Shown here piece by piece: positions 1 through 7,760 of a stretch of 32,716 nt of DNA; within the stretch, counting starts at the first letter, position 1; each line of letters starts with the position of its first letter. Both the position numbers and the translations under genes were made by a program. The DNA is from Pontiellaceae bacterium (lineage in GTDB: Bacteria > Verrucomicrobiota > Kiritimatiellia > Kiritimatiellales > Pontiellaceae). The stretch spans positions 1 to 32,716 of the forward strand of contig JAFGWS010000074.1 of NCBI GenBank assembly GCA_016937035.1. The letters run 5' to 3'. Under the pieces are notes generated by a model. That model ran no database searches and was not told where the DNA came from. It worked only from the letters and a program-made list of their open reading frames with translations.

Positions 1-39
1 AGAATCGATGAAATGAAGGAGCGCGAACGGGAGGAATAA
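1..39 (+). CDS. 3' end of an upstream gene (partial)
   Basis: The first 39 bases read as one open frame ending in TAA at 37-39, encoding a charged tail (RIDEMKEREREE). The stop codon touches the ribosome binding site of the next small ORF, as expected for a tightly packed operon. Too little is visible to name a product. It could also be a chance frame. Confidence 0.35.
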   Translation, partial: RIDEMKEREREE

Positions 40-52
40 GGAGAGTATTTGC

Positions 53-184
53 ATGAAATTACTAGATTACGGGACTGACCCCTTGGACGGGACTGACCCC
101 TTGGATAGTGTGGCCGAATTGCTTGACCCGCAAACATATGTAGATGCAATAATAAAATTATACAGGACAAATCCTTGCAAGTAA
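53..184 (+). CDS. small hypothetical protein (43 aa) with an in-frame tandem duplication
   Basis: The frame starts at ATG 53 and stops at TAA 182-184. A strong Shine-Dalgarno sequence (AAGGAGA, 38-44) sits about eight bases before the ATG, which is the main reason to believe it is translated. An exact in-frame 18-base tandem duplication (71-88 and 89-106, one base different) encodes GTDPLD twice. The rest is a short helix-like segment ending in LYRTNPCK. No family is recognised. The stop lies two bases before the ATG of the following lipoprotein gene, which has no clear ribosome binding site of its own, so the small ORF may act as a translational lead-in. It might also be the surviving end of a larger gene. 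Confidence 0.45.
   Translation: MKLLDYGTDPLDGTDPLDSVAELLDPQTYVDAIIKLYRTNPCK
71..106 (+). repeat. 18-bp tandem direct repeat containing GGGACTGACCCC
   Basis: Two adjacent copies, 71-88 and 89-106, differ only at the last base. Each contains the palindrome-like GGGACTGACCCC. A related string (ATTACGGGAC followed by CCCCTT) recurs downstream of pbpC near 20456-20470, so this may be a fragment of a dispersed intergenic repeat. Confidence 0.6.
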
Positions 185-186
185 TT

Positions 187-951
187 ATGAGCAAGTATAT
201 ATTATCACTAGCATTGCTTTCAGTTGTCGTTGTCGCATGTGAAAGGGATGATTCCATAGCGACCACGTATTCCAGCATTGAAATCTGCGATGACTTATTT
301 AAGGATAGAGATGTTGCATATGCTTTAGAATTTATTAAATCAACTTGCGGCAAAGACTCCTTTATGGTGAATAATGACATTGATATATGTAAATTATATT
401 ATGCTGCAAAAAAAGTATGTAACAGCGAGCATCCTAGGCCAGAAAAGTCTATTGTTCTAGGTTCTATATTTAAGGTGTTGTTTAATGGTAATATTAGTCG
501 TTCAGATGAACAGTATCAATTGCAGATATTTTTTACAATAAGTAGGGAATTGATAGAGCTTGATGCGACTTTAGTTGATGGTGAAGATCCAGTGAGTGGA
601 GTGGGAGTTGATAGGGAGGTTTATGCAGGCTGTCTGAATAGGAGCATATCTTTTGAATCTAAAAGGCTGTTTTTGTTAATAAATTCAAATGGATCAGTAA
701 TAAAAAGAAAATATGGAGATATAAGCAATGAAGCACGGGAGCTCTCCTCTGATCCTTTTGGGGATTGCCGAAAACTTCTATTATACGAAAGTGATATTAC
801 ATCTAGCGATGATGTTGACAGAATAATATATATAATAAGAAATATGATTAAAATAAGAGAAGTGGTGATATCAAAAGATAGTATGGGAGATTTCATAAAA
901 GAACAGAAGGGGGGGGCAGGTCTGCACATTGAACGTTTAATTGATCTATAA
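187..951 (+). CDS. AT-rich putative lipoprotein, unknown function
   Basis: This 254-aa protein begins with a typical lipoprotein signal: MSKY, a hydrophobic stretch, then V-V-A-C with the lipidated Cys at about residue 18. A TTG in the same frame at 175 is possible, but ATG 187 fits the signal peptide better. Translation is probably coupled to the small ORF whose TAA ends two bases upstream. The mature part has several cysteines and alternating charged and aliphatic segments, and matches no family I know. Base composition is much more AT-rich, with many ATA and TTA codons, than the GC-rich genes elsewhere in the window, which suggests horizontal acquisition. AT-rich orphans after a larger gene are sometimes immunity proteins of polymorphic toxins, but the upstream gene is not visible, so that is only a guess. 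Confidence 0.7.
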   Translation: MSKYILSLALLSVVVVACERDDSIATTYSSIEICDDLFKDRDVAYALEFIKSTCGKDSFMVNNDIDICKLYYAAKKVCNSEHPRPEKSIVLGSIFKVLFNGNISRSDEQYQLQIFFTISRELIELDATLVDGEDPVSGVGVDREVYAGCLNRSISFESKRLFLLINSNGSVIKRKYGDISNEARELSSDPFGDCRKLLLYESDITSSDDVDRIIYIIRNMIKIREVVISKDSMGDFIKEQKGGAGLHIERLIDL

Positions 952-1064
952 CGAGAGGAGCGGCCAGATGGCGAGGCCTTTACGAGTTGATATTGTGGAT
1001 GGCAGTAGGAACCACGGTTTACACGAATGAACGCAGCGCGGCAAAGCCGCAACCAATATTGATT

Positions 1065-1141
1065 AACCGCGAAAGAACGCATGGAACTCAAAAATGGAAT
1101 TCACAAGGCTCTTTTTTGCAATCCTTGTGTTCCTTTGCGGT
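1065..1141. repeat. palindromic intergenic repeat (copy A)
   Basis: The left arm AACCGCGAAAGAACGC (1065-1080) pairs imperfectly with the right arm GTGTTCCTTTGCGGT (1127-1141). A small perfect hairpin, GCGGC-AAA-GCCGC (1038-1050), lies just upstream in a GGAACCACGG...ACACGAATGAACGC context. Similar strings occur at 12602-12676 and 21259-21330. The 75-codon frame across this stretch (987-1214) is not protein-like. Confidence 0.5.
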
Positions 1142-1261
1142 CAAAAAACTCTGTGACTCGGTGTTCTCCAGCGCAGCGGGTGGTGAAAATATAGCTGAGG
1201 GTGCATGGTTTTAGACAAAATGATTTAGGACAGAATAATGACAAGGGTGCATGTGAAAAGG

Positions 1262-1282
1262 CCCTGATTTTACTGATCAGGG
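1262..1282. repeat. short inverted repeat
   Basis: CCCTGAT (1262-1268) and ATCAGGG (1276-1282) form a perfect 7-bp stem with a 7-base loop. There is no T-run after it on the + strand, so it is not a convincing terminator. Confidence 0.4.
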
Positions 1283-1297
1283 GAAATTCGAATTTCT

Positions 1298-1407
1298 AAA
1301 CTCGAAATCCGAAACAAATAATAAATTCAAATACGGCTCAATTCCCCAAATGGGTGACACGAAGCAGTTTTCGAGTTTGGTTTTTGTGGATTGCTTGGGG
1401 TTTCGGA
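1298..1407. repeat. degenerate repeat with paired inverted words
   Basis: AAACTCGAAA (1298-1307) has its exact complement TTTCGAGTTT at 1369-1378, and TCCGAAAC (1308-1315) has its complement GTTTCGGA at 1400-1407. The pairs are in the same order rather than nested, so this is not one simple hairpin. The stretch is AT-rich, has no credible reading frame, and looks like a decayed intergenic element. Confidence 0.4.
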
Positions 1408-1471
1408 ATAAGGGCTTAGGATTTTCGCAATTGGTAAGATTGAGGTTTTTTGAGCGAAGCCGGGCGGCGTC

Positions 1472-1500
1472 TTGACAACAAGTAGCTTCTGCACTATACC
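1472..1500 (+). promoter_or_regulatory. candidate sigma70-type promoter for the xylanase gene
   Basis: A consensus -35 box TTGACA (1472-1477) is followed by a 17-base spacer and a -10 box TATACC (1495-1500). Transcription would start near 1507, giving a leader of about 120 bases that contains the large hairpin at 1516-1560. Confidence 0.6.
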
Positions 1501-1515
1501 GTCAACTTTAACCTG

Positions 1516-1560
1516 TTTTCAGGACGATTCTCCGGGGGGAGGCTCCCATCGTCTGGAAAA
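1516..1560 (+). promoter_or_regulatory. large stem-loop in the xylanase 5' leader
   Basis: TTTTCAGGACGAT (1516-1528) pairs with ATCGTCTGGAAAA (1548-1560): twelve of thirteen positions pair, with one G-U and one A-G mismatch. Inside the loop CTCC (1530-1533) can pair with GGAG (1538-1541). It lies between the candidate promoter and the start codon. It could be an mRNA leader structure, an operator for a dimeric regulator, or a copy of a palindromic repeat. Confidence 0.5.
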
Positions 1561-1627
1561 ACGTATATGAAGGGCGGCGTTGTTTAACTTCGCCATAAAG
1601 TCCGTAACCTACTGAAGAATGATAGAT

Positions 1628-2848
1628 ATGAATAAAAACCGAAAAATACATATGTTGTCCGCTGCCGGCTTATTGGCTGCAGGGTCTCTCCTGACCGGGT
1701 GTGCTTCTTCTGAACCTACATTAGCGAGCGCCTATGAAGACCACGGAATTTTGATTGGTGTCGCGTTGAACCGCACCATCACCATGCAGGATCCGAATGT
1801 TGAAGCCGACAATACCGACCGGACCATGGAGGAAGTCCTGATGGATACGGAACTGGCGAAGACCCAGTTTAATCAGATCGTGAACGAAAACGACCTGAAA
1901 TGGGTGCTGGTTCAGCCCAACCCCGGCCCCGAAGGTTATAACTGGGAACCGGCAGATGCCTTCGTCCAGTTCGGCTTGGACAACGACATGTACATTTGCG
2001 GACACACGCTGGTTTGGCACAGTCAGGTTCCGAACTGGATTTTCCAGGCGGATCCCTATGCGAAACCGGAACAGAATGCCCAGGCTCAGCAAGGACCTTG
2101 GGGCGGTATGCGCGGTCCGGTGGAACCCTTGGCTACGCGTGAACAGCTGCTCGAACGTCTGCGCGAGCACATCCATACCGTGGTGGGCCGCTACAAGGGC
2201 AAGATCAAGGTTTGGGACGTCGTGAACGAAGCGCTGGCCGACGGCGGTAACGATGTGCTGCGCCAGACCTATTGGACCCGGATCATCGGCGACGACTTTA
2301 TTGAAAAGGCCTTTGAATATGCTCATGAAGCGGATCCGGATGCGATTCTGCGCTACAACGATTACAGCCTGGAAAACCCGGCCAAACGCGAAAAGCTCAA
2401 AAAACTGGTGAAGTCCCTGCAGGAAAAAGGCATTCCGATCGGCGCGATCGGCACCCAGACCCACATCAATTCCGATATTTCGTTCGAAACCATGGACGAG
2501 ACCTTTACCGATCTGGAGACCCTCGGGCTTCCGATTCACATCACCGAATTGGACGTCAATGTCGCGATGGGCGGTCGCCGCAGCACCAGTGCCAATATCG
2601 AAGATACGGTCGCGCTGACTTCGGGCGGCTTGATTTCGGAAGCGGACCAGCGGCTGGCGGACGGCTACGCAAACCTGTTCCGGGCCATTCTGAAGCATAA
2701 AGACTCTGTAAAAATGGTCACCTTCTGGGGCATCAACGACGACGTTTCATGGCGCAAGAATGGAAGCCCGCTGCTGTTTGATGCGCAGGATCAGCCCAAG
2801 CAGCCGGCCTACGACACCGTGCTCAACCTCGGGTTGCAGGGCGAATAG
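1628..2848 (+). CDS. GH10 endo-1,4-beta-xylanase, lipoprotein
   Basis: This enzyme should hydrolyse internal beta-1,4 bonds of xylan outside the inner membrane. ATG 1628 is preferred over ATG 1619 because GAAGA at 1614-1618 is then correctly spaced. The 406-aa product has a lipobox (LLTGC, Cys about residue 25) and a complete GH10 barrel: the LKW and HTLVWHSQ segments on the N-terminal side, the acid/base Glu in WDVVNEA (about residue 201), and the nucleophile Glu in ITELDV (about residue 307). Two loops are enriched in Gly, Gln and Met (QQGPWGGMRG and MGGRRS), resembling the Gly-rich loops of the next two secreted proteins. The esterase gene follows in the same direction after 85 bases, forming a xylan-degrading pair. 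A good promoter and a stem-loop lie upstream. Confidence 0.93.
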   Translation: MNKNRKIHMLSAAGLLAAGSLLTGCASSEPTLASAYEDHGILIGVALNRTITMQDPNVEADNTDRTMEEVLMDTELAKTQFNQIVNENDLKWVLVQPNPGPEGYNWEPADAFVQFGLDNDMYICGHTLVWHSQVPNWIFQADPYAKPEQNAQAQQGPWGGMRGPVEPLATREQLLERLREHIHTVVGRYKGKIKVWDVVNEALADGGNDVLRQTYWTRIIGDDFIEKAFEYAHEADPDAILRYNDYSLENPAKREKLKKLVKSLQEKGIPIGAIGTQTHINSDISFETMDETFTDLETLGLPIHITELDVNVAMGGRRSTSANIEDTVALTSGGLISEADQRLADGYANLFRAILKHKDSVKMVTFWGINDDVSWRKNGSPLLFDAQDQPKQPAYDTVLNLGLQGE

Positions 2849-2933
2849 AGCAGCCCGAAAGACTCTGGCGAACTGGGCTGGCGCTGTGCGGAAATTTTTT
2901 TAGTCGTAAAAAATATAGAAAAGGAGAATTGTC

Positions 2934-4118
2934 ATGTATATTTCTAGTCGTTCCATTCTTGCAATCCTGTTGCTGCCCTGCTTGGCGTTGGCGCAGCAGG
3001 CCAATGTCAATCTGGACTACAACCCTCAGAAAAACACCGACAATCTGACCGCTTACAGCGCTCCGCTCATTTCGCCGGAAGTCCATGACGACCAGACCGT
3101 CACGTTCCGCCTGAGGGCCCCCAACGCCAAGGAAGTGCAGTTGACCGGCGTGGCCATCCAGACCGCGCTGGGGGGCGGGCGCGGCGGCATGGCGTTCACC
3201 AAGGGCGAAAACGGAGTTTGGACCCTGACCGTCGGGCCGCTTAAACCCGACATGTACATCTACTATTTCAACGTGGACGGGGTGCAGATGGCCGACCCCA
3301 GCAACTCCATTGCTGGCTTCACGGCGATGCCGCCCTACAGCCAGCTGGTGGTGCACGGCGACGGCCCGGCTTACTACGACGCGAAGAACGTGCCTCACGG
3401 AAACGTTACCCGCCATGTCTACCATTCCGATGTGACCGAGGGGGAGCGCGAGCTCTATGTCTACACGCCGCCCGGCTATGATCGCACCAAGACCTACCCC
3501 GTGCTCTACCTGGTGGGCGGCAGCGGTGATTTGCCCTCGAACTGGGTCTACGACGGCCGCGTGAATTTCATGATGGACAACCTGCTCGCGGAGGGGAAGG
3601 CGGTTCCCATGGTGATCGCCATTCCCAACAACCAAGTGCTCCATCGCAACCATCCTCAGCATACGGAACTGACGTTCAAGCTGTTCGAGGAAGAGATGCG
3701 CAAGCATGTCGTGCCGTTGGTGGAAAAGGAATACAGCGTGCGCAAGGATCCCAAGGGGCGGGCGCTTTCCGGATTGTCCATGGGCGGACGCCACACCCAG
3801 TTTGTCGGGTTCAACTCGCTCGACCTGTTTGCCAACTTCGGCGTGCTGAGCGCGGGAGATTCCAACAGCGAAGAGGTGATCAAGGATTTTCTCAACGATC
3901 CCGATGTTAACGACAAGGTGGAATATCTCTTTGTGGGGCAGGGCACGGGAGAGGCCAACGGCTTTATCGGCGCCCGCTGCATCGCCCTGCATGAAGCGCT
4001 TGTCAACCACAAGATCGAGCACGAGTACTATGTCGGCGGCGCGGGCGCCCATGACTGGGCCACGTGGCGTCATCTGCTCTACTACCGCTTCCTGCCGAAC
4101 CTGTGGCGCACCGAATAA
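2934..4118 (+). CDS. secreted CE1-type esterase (feruloyl/acetylxylan esterase-like) with N-terminal E-set domain
   Basis: The ATG follows a strong AAGGAG site. The 394-aa product starts with a signal peptide (to about LALAQ, residue 21), then an Ig-like E-set/CBM48-like domain (about 45-125, VTFRLRAPNAKEVQLTG), then an alpha/beta-hydrolase of the esterase D family (about 150-390). Visible catalytic residues are the nucleophile Ser282 in GLSMGG and His373 in AHDWATWR; the acid is probably an Asp between them. Family members remove feruloyl or acetyl groups from xylan, which fits the adjacent GH10 gene. The exact ester substrate cannot be told from sequence. A Gly-rich loop (GGGRGGM) is inserted in the E-set domain. 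It converges with the arylsulfotransferase-like gene downstream. Confidence 0.88.
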   Translation: MYISSRSILAILLLPCLALAQQANVNLDYNPQKNTDNLTAYSAPLISPEVHDDQTVTFRLRAPNAKEVQLTGVAIQTALGGGRGGMAFTKGENGVWTLTVGPLKPDMYIYYFNVDGVQMADPSNSIAGFTAMPPYSQLVVHGDGPAYYDAKNVPHGNVTRHVYHSDVTEGERELYVYTPPGYDRTKTYPVLYLVGGSGDLPSNWVYDGRVNFMMDNLLAEGKAVPMVIAIPNNQVLHRNHPQHTELTFKLFEEEMRKHVVPLVEKEYSVRKDPKGRALSGLSMGGRHTQFVGFNSLDLFANFGVLSAGDSNSEEVIKDFLNDPDVNDKVEYLFVGQGTGEANGFIGARCIALHEALVNHKIEHEYYVGGAGAHDWATWRHLLYYRFLPNLWRTE

Positions 4119-4235
4119 TAGCGGCAGCAAAAGGAATTGCACTTACCATTTGATTTGACGCTGCTTGTAAATAAAGGCCGCCCGAAACCACTTCCGGAAT
4201 GAATAGGTTCTGCCGCCATGGGAAACGACTCCATT

Positions 4236-5822
4236 CTAGGGTTTTTTCGGCGGCGCCTGTTCGGTTTTCGCAACAGGGTTCAGATCCCTCCCCTTGAGGG
4301 CCGGATGGTCTGCCGGAATGCGCGTGGCGCGGAAAACCTGGCTGGCCATGCCGCCGCCCATTCCACCCATGCCCCCAAAGGCACCGCCGCCCGCGCGACC
4401 GGTCGCCGCAACCATGTATTCCCAGACGGTTTTTGCGTCGGGCGTGACTTCGAAAAAATGTCCCTTGGGGCCTTCGCAAATCAGGGTGTTCCCGTTGGGA
4501 AGACGCTGGGCGCCGGAAATGTTCGTGCCGTAGAAGCTCGTCTTGTCGTCCGGATTCACATATTTCCAGACGGGTTTGATCGGCGCGAAGGTTTTGTTTT
4601 CCATTGAGAACCGACTCTCTTCATTGAGCGGCAGGATGAACTCCTCGACCGATGAATATTGGCCGTCCGGACGGTTGGGGCCGTTGTTGAAGATGAGCAT
4701 GTGCCCTTCGCCCGGCAAGCCGGCTTCGATCCACTGGATATCATGCGGGCAGAACAGCGTCTGGTCATCGTTCGTTCCCTGCCCGTAGGCGGCGGGATTG
4801 CCCCACCGATAGACCAGGTCGCCGCCCTTGCCGTGCTTTCCGCCGGTGCGGCCCTTGGCTTCCTCCCTGGTTGTACTGTGGTCAATCACCCAGAACTCGC
4901 TGAAGGCGTAGCTGCTGACCACAATCAGGTCGAGCTTCTCATTGTAGTCAATGGCGTTGAGATGGGTCCAGTCGGAGATCGGAATCTGTCCTCCTCCGCC
5001 GCCCATCATGCCGCCGCCCATCATGCCGCCGCCCATTCCCCCAAAGGCGCCGCCGCCACCGAATCCAGCGCCTCGATTTCCCCGTCCAGCGGCCCGGGCA
5101 GGTTGGTCGGTCCAGCTTTCGGAATAGTTGATGTCGATCCGCTCGGGGTGTTCGGATACATCGCCATAGTTGGGTTTTTCGGCGTCGAAATTCTGGACCA
5201 GATGGTCCCAGACGCGCCATTCCCAAACCACTTCATAGTGGTTGTCGTCAACGGGCTTGATTTCTACGATGGCGTCGGGGTGCAGCGCGCCGGTCTGGTA
5301 TTCGGGTCTGCGCCCTGCAGCGATGGCGTCCTCTGCCGATCTCGCGTCCCAGCAGACCAAAAGAATATTGCCGTTCGGCATCCGTTCAATGTCGTGGTGG
5401 GGAACCTGCGTGTCGGTGGAATATTCATATTCGCGGACGATCTTTCCGTCCCAGTCAATCTCCTGGATCTTGCCGCCGGCACCGATGCCGCCGGGCGGGC
5501 CTCCCTGTGCGCCGCCGCCCCGTCGGCCGCCGCCGAATCCACCCATTCCACCAAAGCCCATGCCGCCGCCCTTCGCTGCGGACCTCAGCAGGTGTCCGTT
5601 ATCAAGAAAATAGGTGCTGAACGCGGCCGCCGATGCCAGGTCCCAGGAATGCACCACCTCGCCGTTCATGTCGATCAGGTAGGTTGTGGTGCCGTTGAGC
5701 GTCGAATAAAGCGTGTAGCCTTCGAGCGCCTGGGCATTGTTTGTCTGGGATTGCGCGCTTGCGGTCAGCGCAAAGGGGAGCATGGCCAGAATCGCCACGG
5801 TCCCGAGGTTATATTTCTTCAT
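4236..5822 (-). CDS. arylsulfotransferase (ASST)-family beta-propeller protein with Gly/Met-rich inserts
   Basis: This 528-aa protein has a signal peptide (to about ASAQ, residue 24) and repeated propeller-like blades, with motifs typical of the arylsulfotransferase family: PHHDIERMPNGN (141-151), DWTHLNAIDYN (284-294), CPHDIQW (358-364) and RLPNGNTLICEG (440-451). Family members move sulfate between phenolic compounds, or are only assumed to. His288 and His360 are candidate catalytic residues. Three low-complexity Gly/Met/Arg-rich insertions (about 85-117, 249-278, 476-491) interrupt the propeller, including GGGMMGGGMMGGGGG. An AAGGGG ribosome binding site precedes the ATG. Its substrate is unknown, and a non-enzymatic role is possible. 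Confidence 0.78.
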   Translation of the reverse strand: MKKYNLGTVAILAMLPFALTASAQSQTNNAQALEGYTLYSTLNGTTTYLIDMNGEVVHSWDLASAAAFSTYFLDNGHLLRSAAKGGGMGFGGMGGFGGGRRGGGAQGGPPGGIGAGGKIQEIDWDGKIVREYEYSTDTQVPHHDIERMPNGNILLVCWDARSAEDAIAAGRRPEYQTGALHPDAIVEIKPVDDNHYEVVWEWRVWDHLVQNFDAEKPNYGDVSEHPERIDINYSESWTDQPARAAGRGNRGAGFGGGGAFGGMGGGMMGGGMMGGGGGQIPISDWTHLNAIDYNEKLDLIVVSSYAFSEFWVIDHSTTREEAKGRTGGKHGKGGDLVYRWGNPAAYGQGTNDDQTLFCPHDIQWIEAGLPGEGHMLIFNNGPNRPDGQYSSVEEFILPLNEESRFSMENKTFAPIKPVWKYVNPDDKTSFYGTNISGAQRLPNGNTLICEGPKGHFFEVTPDAKTVWEYMVAATGRAGGGAFGGMGGMGGGMASQVFRATRIPADHPALKGRDLNPVAKTEQAPPKKP

Positions 5823-5940
5823 GCGTCATCCCCTTTAAGTTGAGGTTGGTCCTGCTGCCTGAAAAGAATGCTCTGCCGGAGAACGCATAAACCCCTGTCG
5901 ATTAATGCATTCAAATTTCCACAGCGCTTGCGCGGCAGCC

Positions 5941-5975
5941 AATGCAACGGAACCACGGATGTATCCAGCCGGTCA
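5941..5975. repeat. fragment of the dispersed intergenic repeat
   Basis: GGAACCACGGATGTATCC here shares GGAACCACGG with the repeat copy starting near 1008. It lies in the 223-base gap between two minus-strand genes. Nothing else is evident in that gap beyond the ribosome binding site of the ASST-like gene. Confidence 0.3.
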
Positions 5976-6045
5976 TCCACCCCATGAAAAAGCCGTTTTC
6001 AGGGTCGAATGGCGAAAGACGTGACTCCGTGCTTCCCAAAGCATC

Positions 6046-7446
6046 CTACTCCGCGGCGTCCAACGCCTCATTCAGCGCCTCATTCAAATCCTTAAGCGCG
6101 GCATCAATCGAAGCTTGGTCCCCGCTCTTTAGTACCGCCTCAAGGCGTTCTTTGGACAAAATACTTTTCTTCAGCTGATAAGCAACTTCATCCAAGGCAG
6201 GCTTTTCATACGTTGAATTCAATGAATCCACAGAAAAAGAAGAGACGGGCGTGGGTTCCGGCCTGGCACGATCAAAGATTTCAACCGAGTTATAGGGAAC
6301 ACCAGTTCTAATAAGATGCTGGCGGAGACGTTCCCCTAACGTATCATAAATTGCTCGAGCGCGTTCTAAGTCAGCAAGCGCCTTTCGATACGGACGATAC
6401 TTCTCTCCCACCTTCATTTCAATGGTCTGTTCCTTCGCGGCCTCCAATTTCAACGCGAGACGATCGTAGGTTTCCTTGGCAATATCATAATCCTTCTGAA
6501 GGCGAAGTCGCATACCTTCAAGTCGCTGTTCCAAATATTGAATCCATTGCTCTTCCTGATTTTTCAGGCGTATGCGCTCTGGGTGTTCCTCTCCGAACTG
6601 TGTCTTCGCTTCTCTCAGATCTGCCTGGACTTCGACTAACCGTTGAATAGCAGTCAAAATCGTTACATCATCCGTCATCGCAGAAACAGTTTTTACCAAG
6701 TCTTCATCCGTGATGTTCATAAGAGTACGAAGAGTAGATTCAAGTTGTATCATCTCCCGCTGAGCCGATAACAATTCAGTCATTAGATATTGTGTGTCGT
6801 TGGTAGTATATTTATAGAGCGCTAAGTGCTTTCTAATATCGCTGTAGAATCTGTATTCGTCACCAATAATAACTTCACTGGCGGAAATCTGTAATTCTTT
6901 GTCAATTTCATTCAAATTATCTTCAGCTTCACTTACAATTTCCTGTTGCTCCTTCCACTGCTTCTCCATTTGCGAAATGGCATTGCGATTTTCAGCATCG
7001 GCAATATTTCTTCGGGAGTCTCGATAGACTTCTGCATAGGTATTGGCAATATTAGCTGCCTCCTCAGGGTTGTCCGCATAAGCTGTGATCGTAATGATTG
7101 AAGCATCACGTACTGGTTTAACAGCAACGGATTTGCGAAGGCGCTTTACGGCCTGAGACATCGATAGCGTATCTTCACTCTCAGCCCATTCTTCCAGGAG
7201 GTTGAGTCGGTTAACCACTTCTTCCAACACAGAAAAAGCCCCCATAATCTCTACCTGAGTGGAAATATAGTATGGATCATAGGCATGAACCCGTTGCGCT
7301 CCGGTAATCGGATCAAGAGAGAACGGTTTTGTCACCCAGAGCCTCGCCTGAGCTTTATATACATTATCCACATCCGGTTTAATCGTCATCGCCGAGGCAA
7401 CCCCCGCCGTAAACACCAATAATCCGATCCATCCTGAACGTTTCAT
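6046..7446 (-). CDS. Wzz/GumC-like chain-length determinant domain protein, no C-terminal membrane helix
   Basis: ATG 7446 has AAAGGG at a suitable distance; an in-frame TTG at 7452 is less likely. The 466-aa product has one hydrophobic N-terminal segment (about 5-22, followed by the family-like DNVYKAQARLWV), a Wzz-type domain (about 25-145, with the typical ADNPEEAANIANTYAEVYRD), then long coiled coils (about 150-390). The family normally ends with a Pro-rich motif and a second membrane helix. Here ARPEPTPVSS is present but is followed by an acidic helical tail ending LNEALDAAE. The protein may be held by one helix or secreted. Relatives control exopolysaccharide length or export. No polysaccharide synthesis genes are next to it. 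Confidence 0.75.
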   Translation of the reverse strand: MKRSGWIGLLVFTAGVASAMTIKPDVDNVYKAQARLWVTKPFSLDPITGAQRVHAYDPYYISTQVEIMGAFSVLEEVVNRLNLLEEWAESEDTLSMSQAVKRLRKSVAVKPVRDASIITITAYADNPEEAANIANTYAEVYRDSRRNIADAENRNAISQMEKQWKEQQEIVSEAEDNLNEIDKELQISASEVIIGDEYRFYSDIRKHLALYKYTTNDTQYLMTELLSAQREMIQLESTLRTLMNITDEDLVKTVSAMTDDVTILTAIQRLVEVQADLREAKTQFGEEHPERIRLKNQEEQWIQYLEQRLEGMRLRLQKDYDIAKETYDRLALKLEAAKEQTIEMKVGEKYRPYRKALADLERARAIYDTLGERLRQHLIRTGVPYNSVEIFDRARPEPTPVSSFSVDSLNSTYEKPALDEVAYQLKKSILSKERLEAVLKSGDQASIDAALKDLNEALNEALDAAE

Positions 7447-7485
7447 ACCCAAGCCCTTTCTGGGTGTATTCTCCGATGTTAAAAT

Positions 7486-7500
7486 GGAGGCGCCGCCTCC
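7486..7500 (-). promoter_or_regulatory. GC-rich hairpin in the 5' region of the Wzz-like gene
   Basis: GGAGGC-GCC-GCCTCC is a perfect inverted repeat, followed on the minus strand by ATTTTA. It lies 40 bases upstream of the Wzz-like start in the divergent gap with creB. It could be a leader attenuator or an operator. A second, weaker inverted repeat (AGGTG-TCAGAT-CACCT, 7588-7603) is the only other structure I see in this roughly 310-base gap. Confidence 0.35.
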
Positions 7501-7760
7501 GGCTCAATGGGTTGGAGTTTGTGTTTGATTTCTGATTCTTTGTCAATCGGAAAAGAAGAGCGCAATGCCTTCTGAGGAAAATGATTAAGGTGTCAGATCA
7601 CCTAATTTGTCATTATTTGAATTGATGCGGCAGAGAGGCCCGCATGGAATATTTTTTTCTGCGCTTTGTGGGTTGTCGCGGTTATTGGAGGAAGGCCGGT
7701 TTCGGTGAGCGCGTGTTTGGGCTGGAAACGGGGTGGGGGCGCACGTATAGTCTGCCGATC

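Noticed and set aside
987..1214. 75-codon open frame on the + strand
   Set aside because: It runs through a palindromic repeat, has no ribosome binding site, and its product has no protein-like pattern.
2851..2880. Possible terminator between xylanase and esterase (CAGCCC...GGGCTG)
   Set aside because: A 6-bp stem with an 18-base loop; the T-run at 2894-2901 is separated from the stem by more than ten bases. Read-through into the esterase gene is more likely.
4659..5843. 394-codon + strand frame opposite the ASST-like gene
   Set aside because: The Ala/His-rich product mirrors the Gly/Met-rich repeats of the real gene; the minus-strand frame has a signal peptide and family motifs.
7644..7760. 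39-residue N-terminal extension of CreB
   Set aside because: The extension is unlike any receiver domain, and CreB homologues begin just before the ILIVEDE strand; the weak ribosome binding site at 7644 leaves some doubt.
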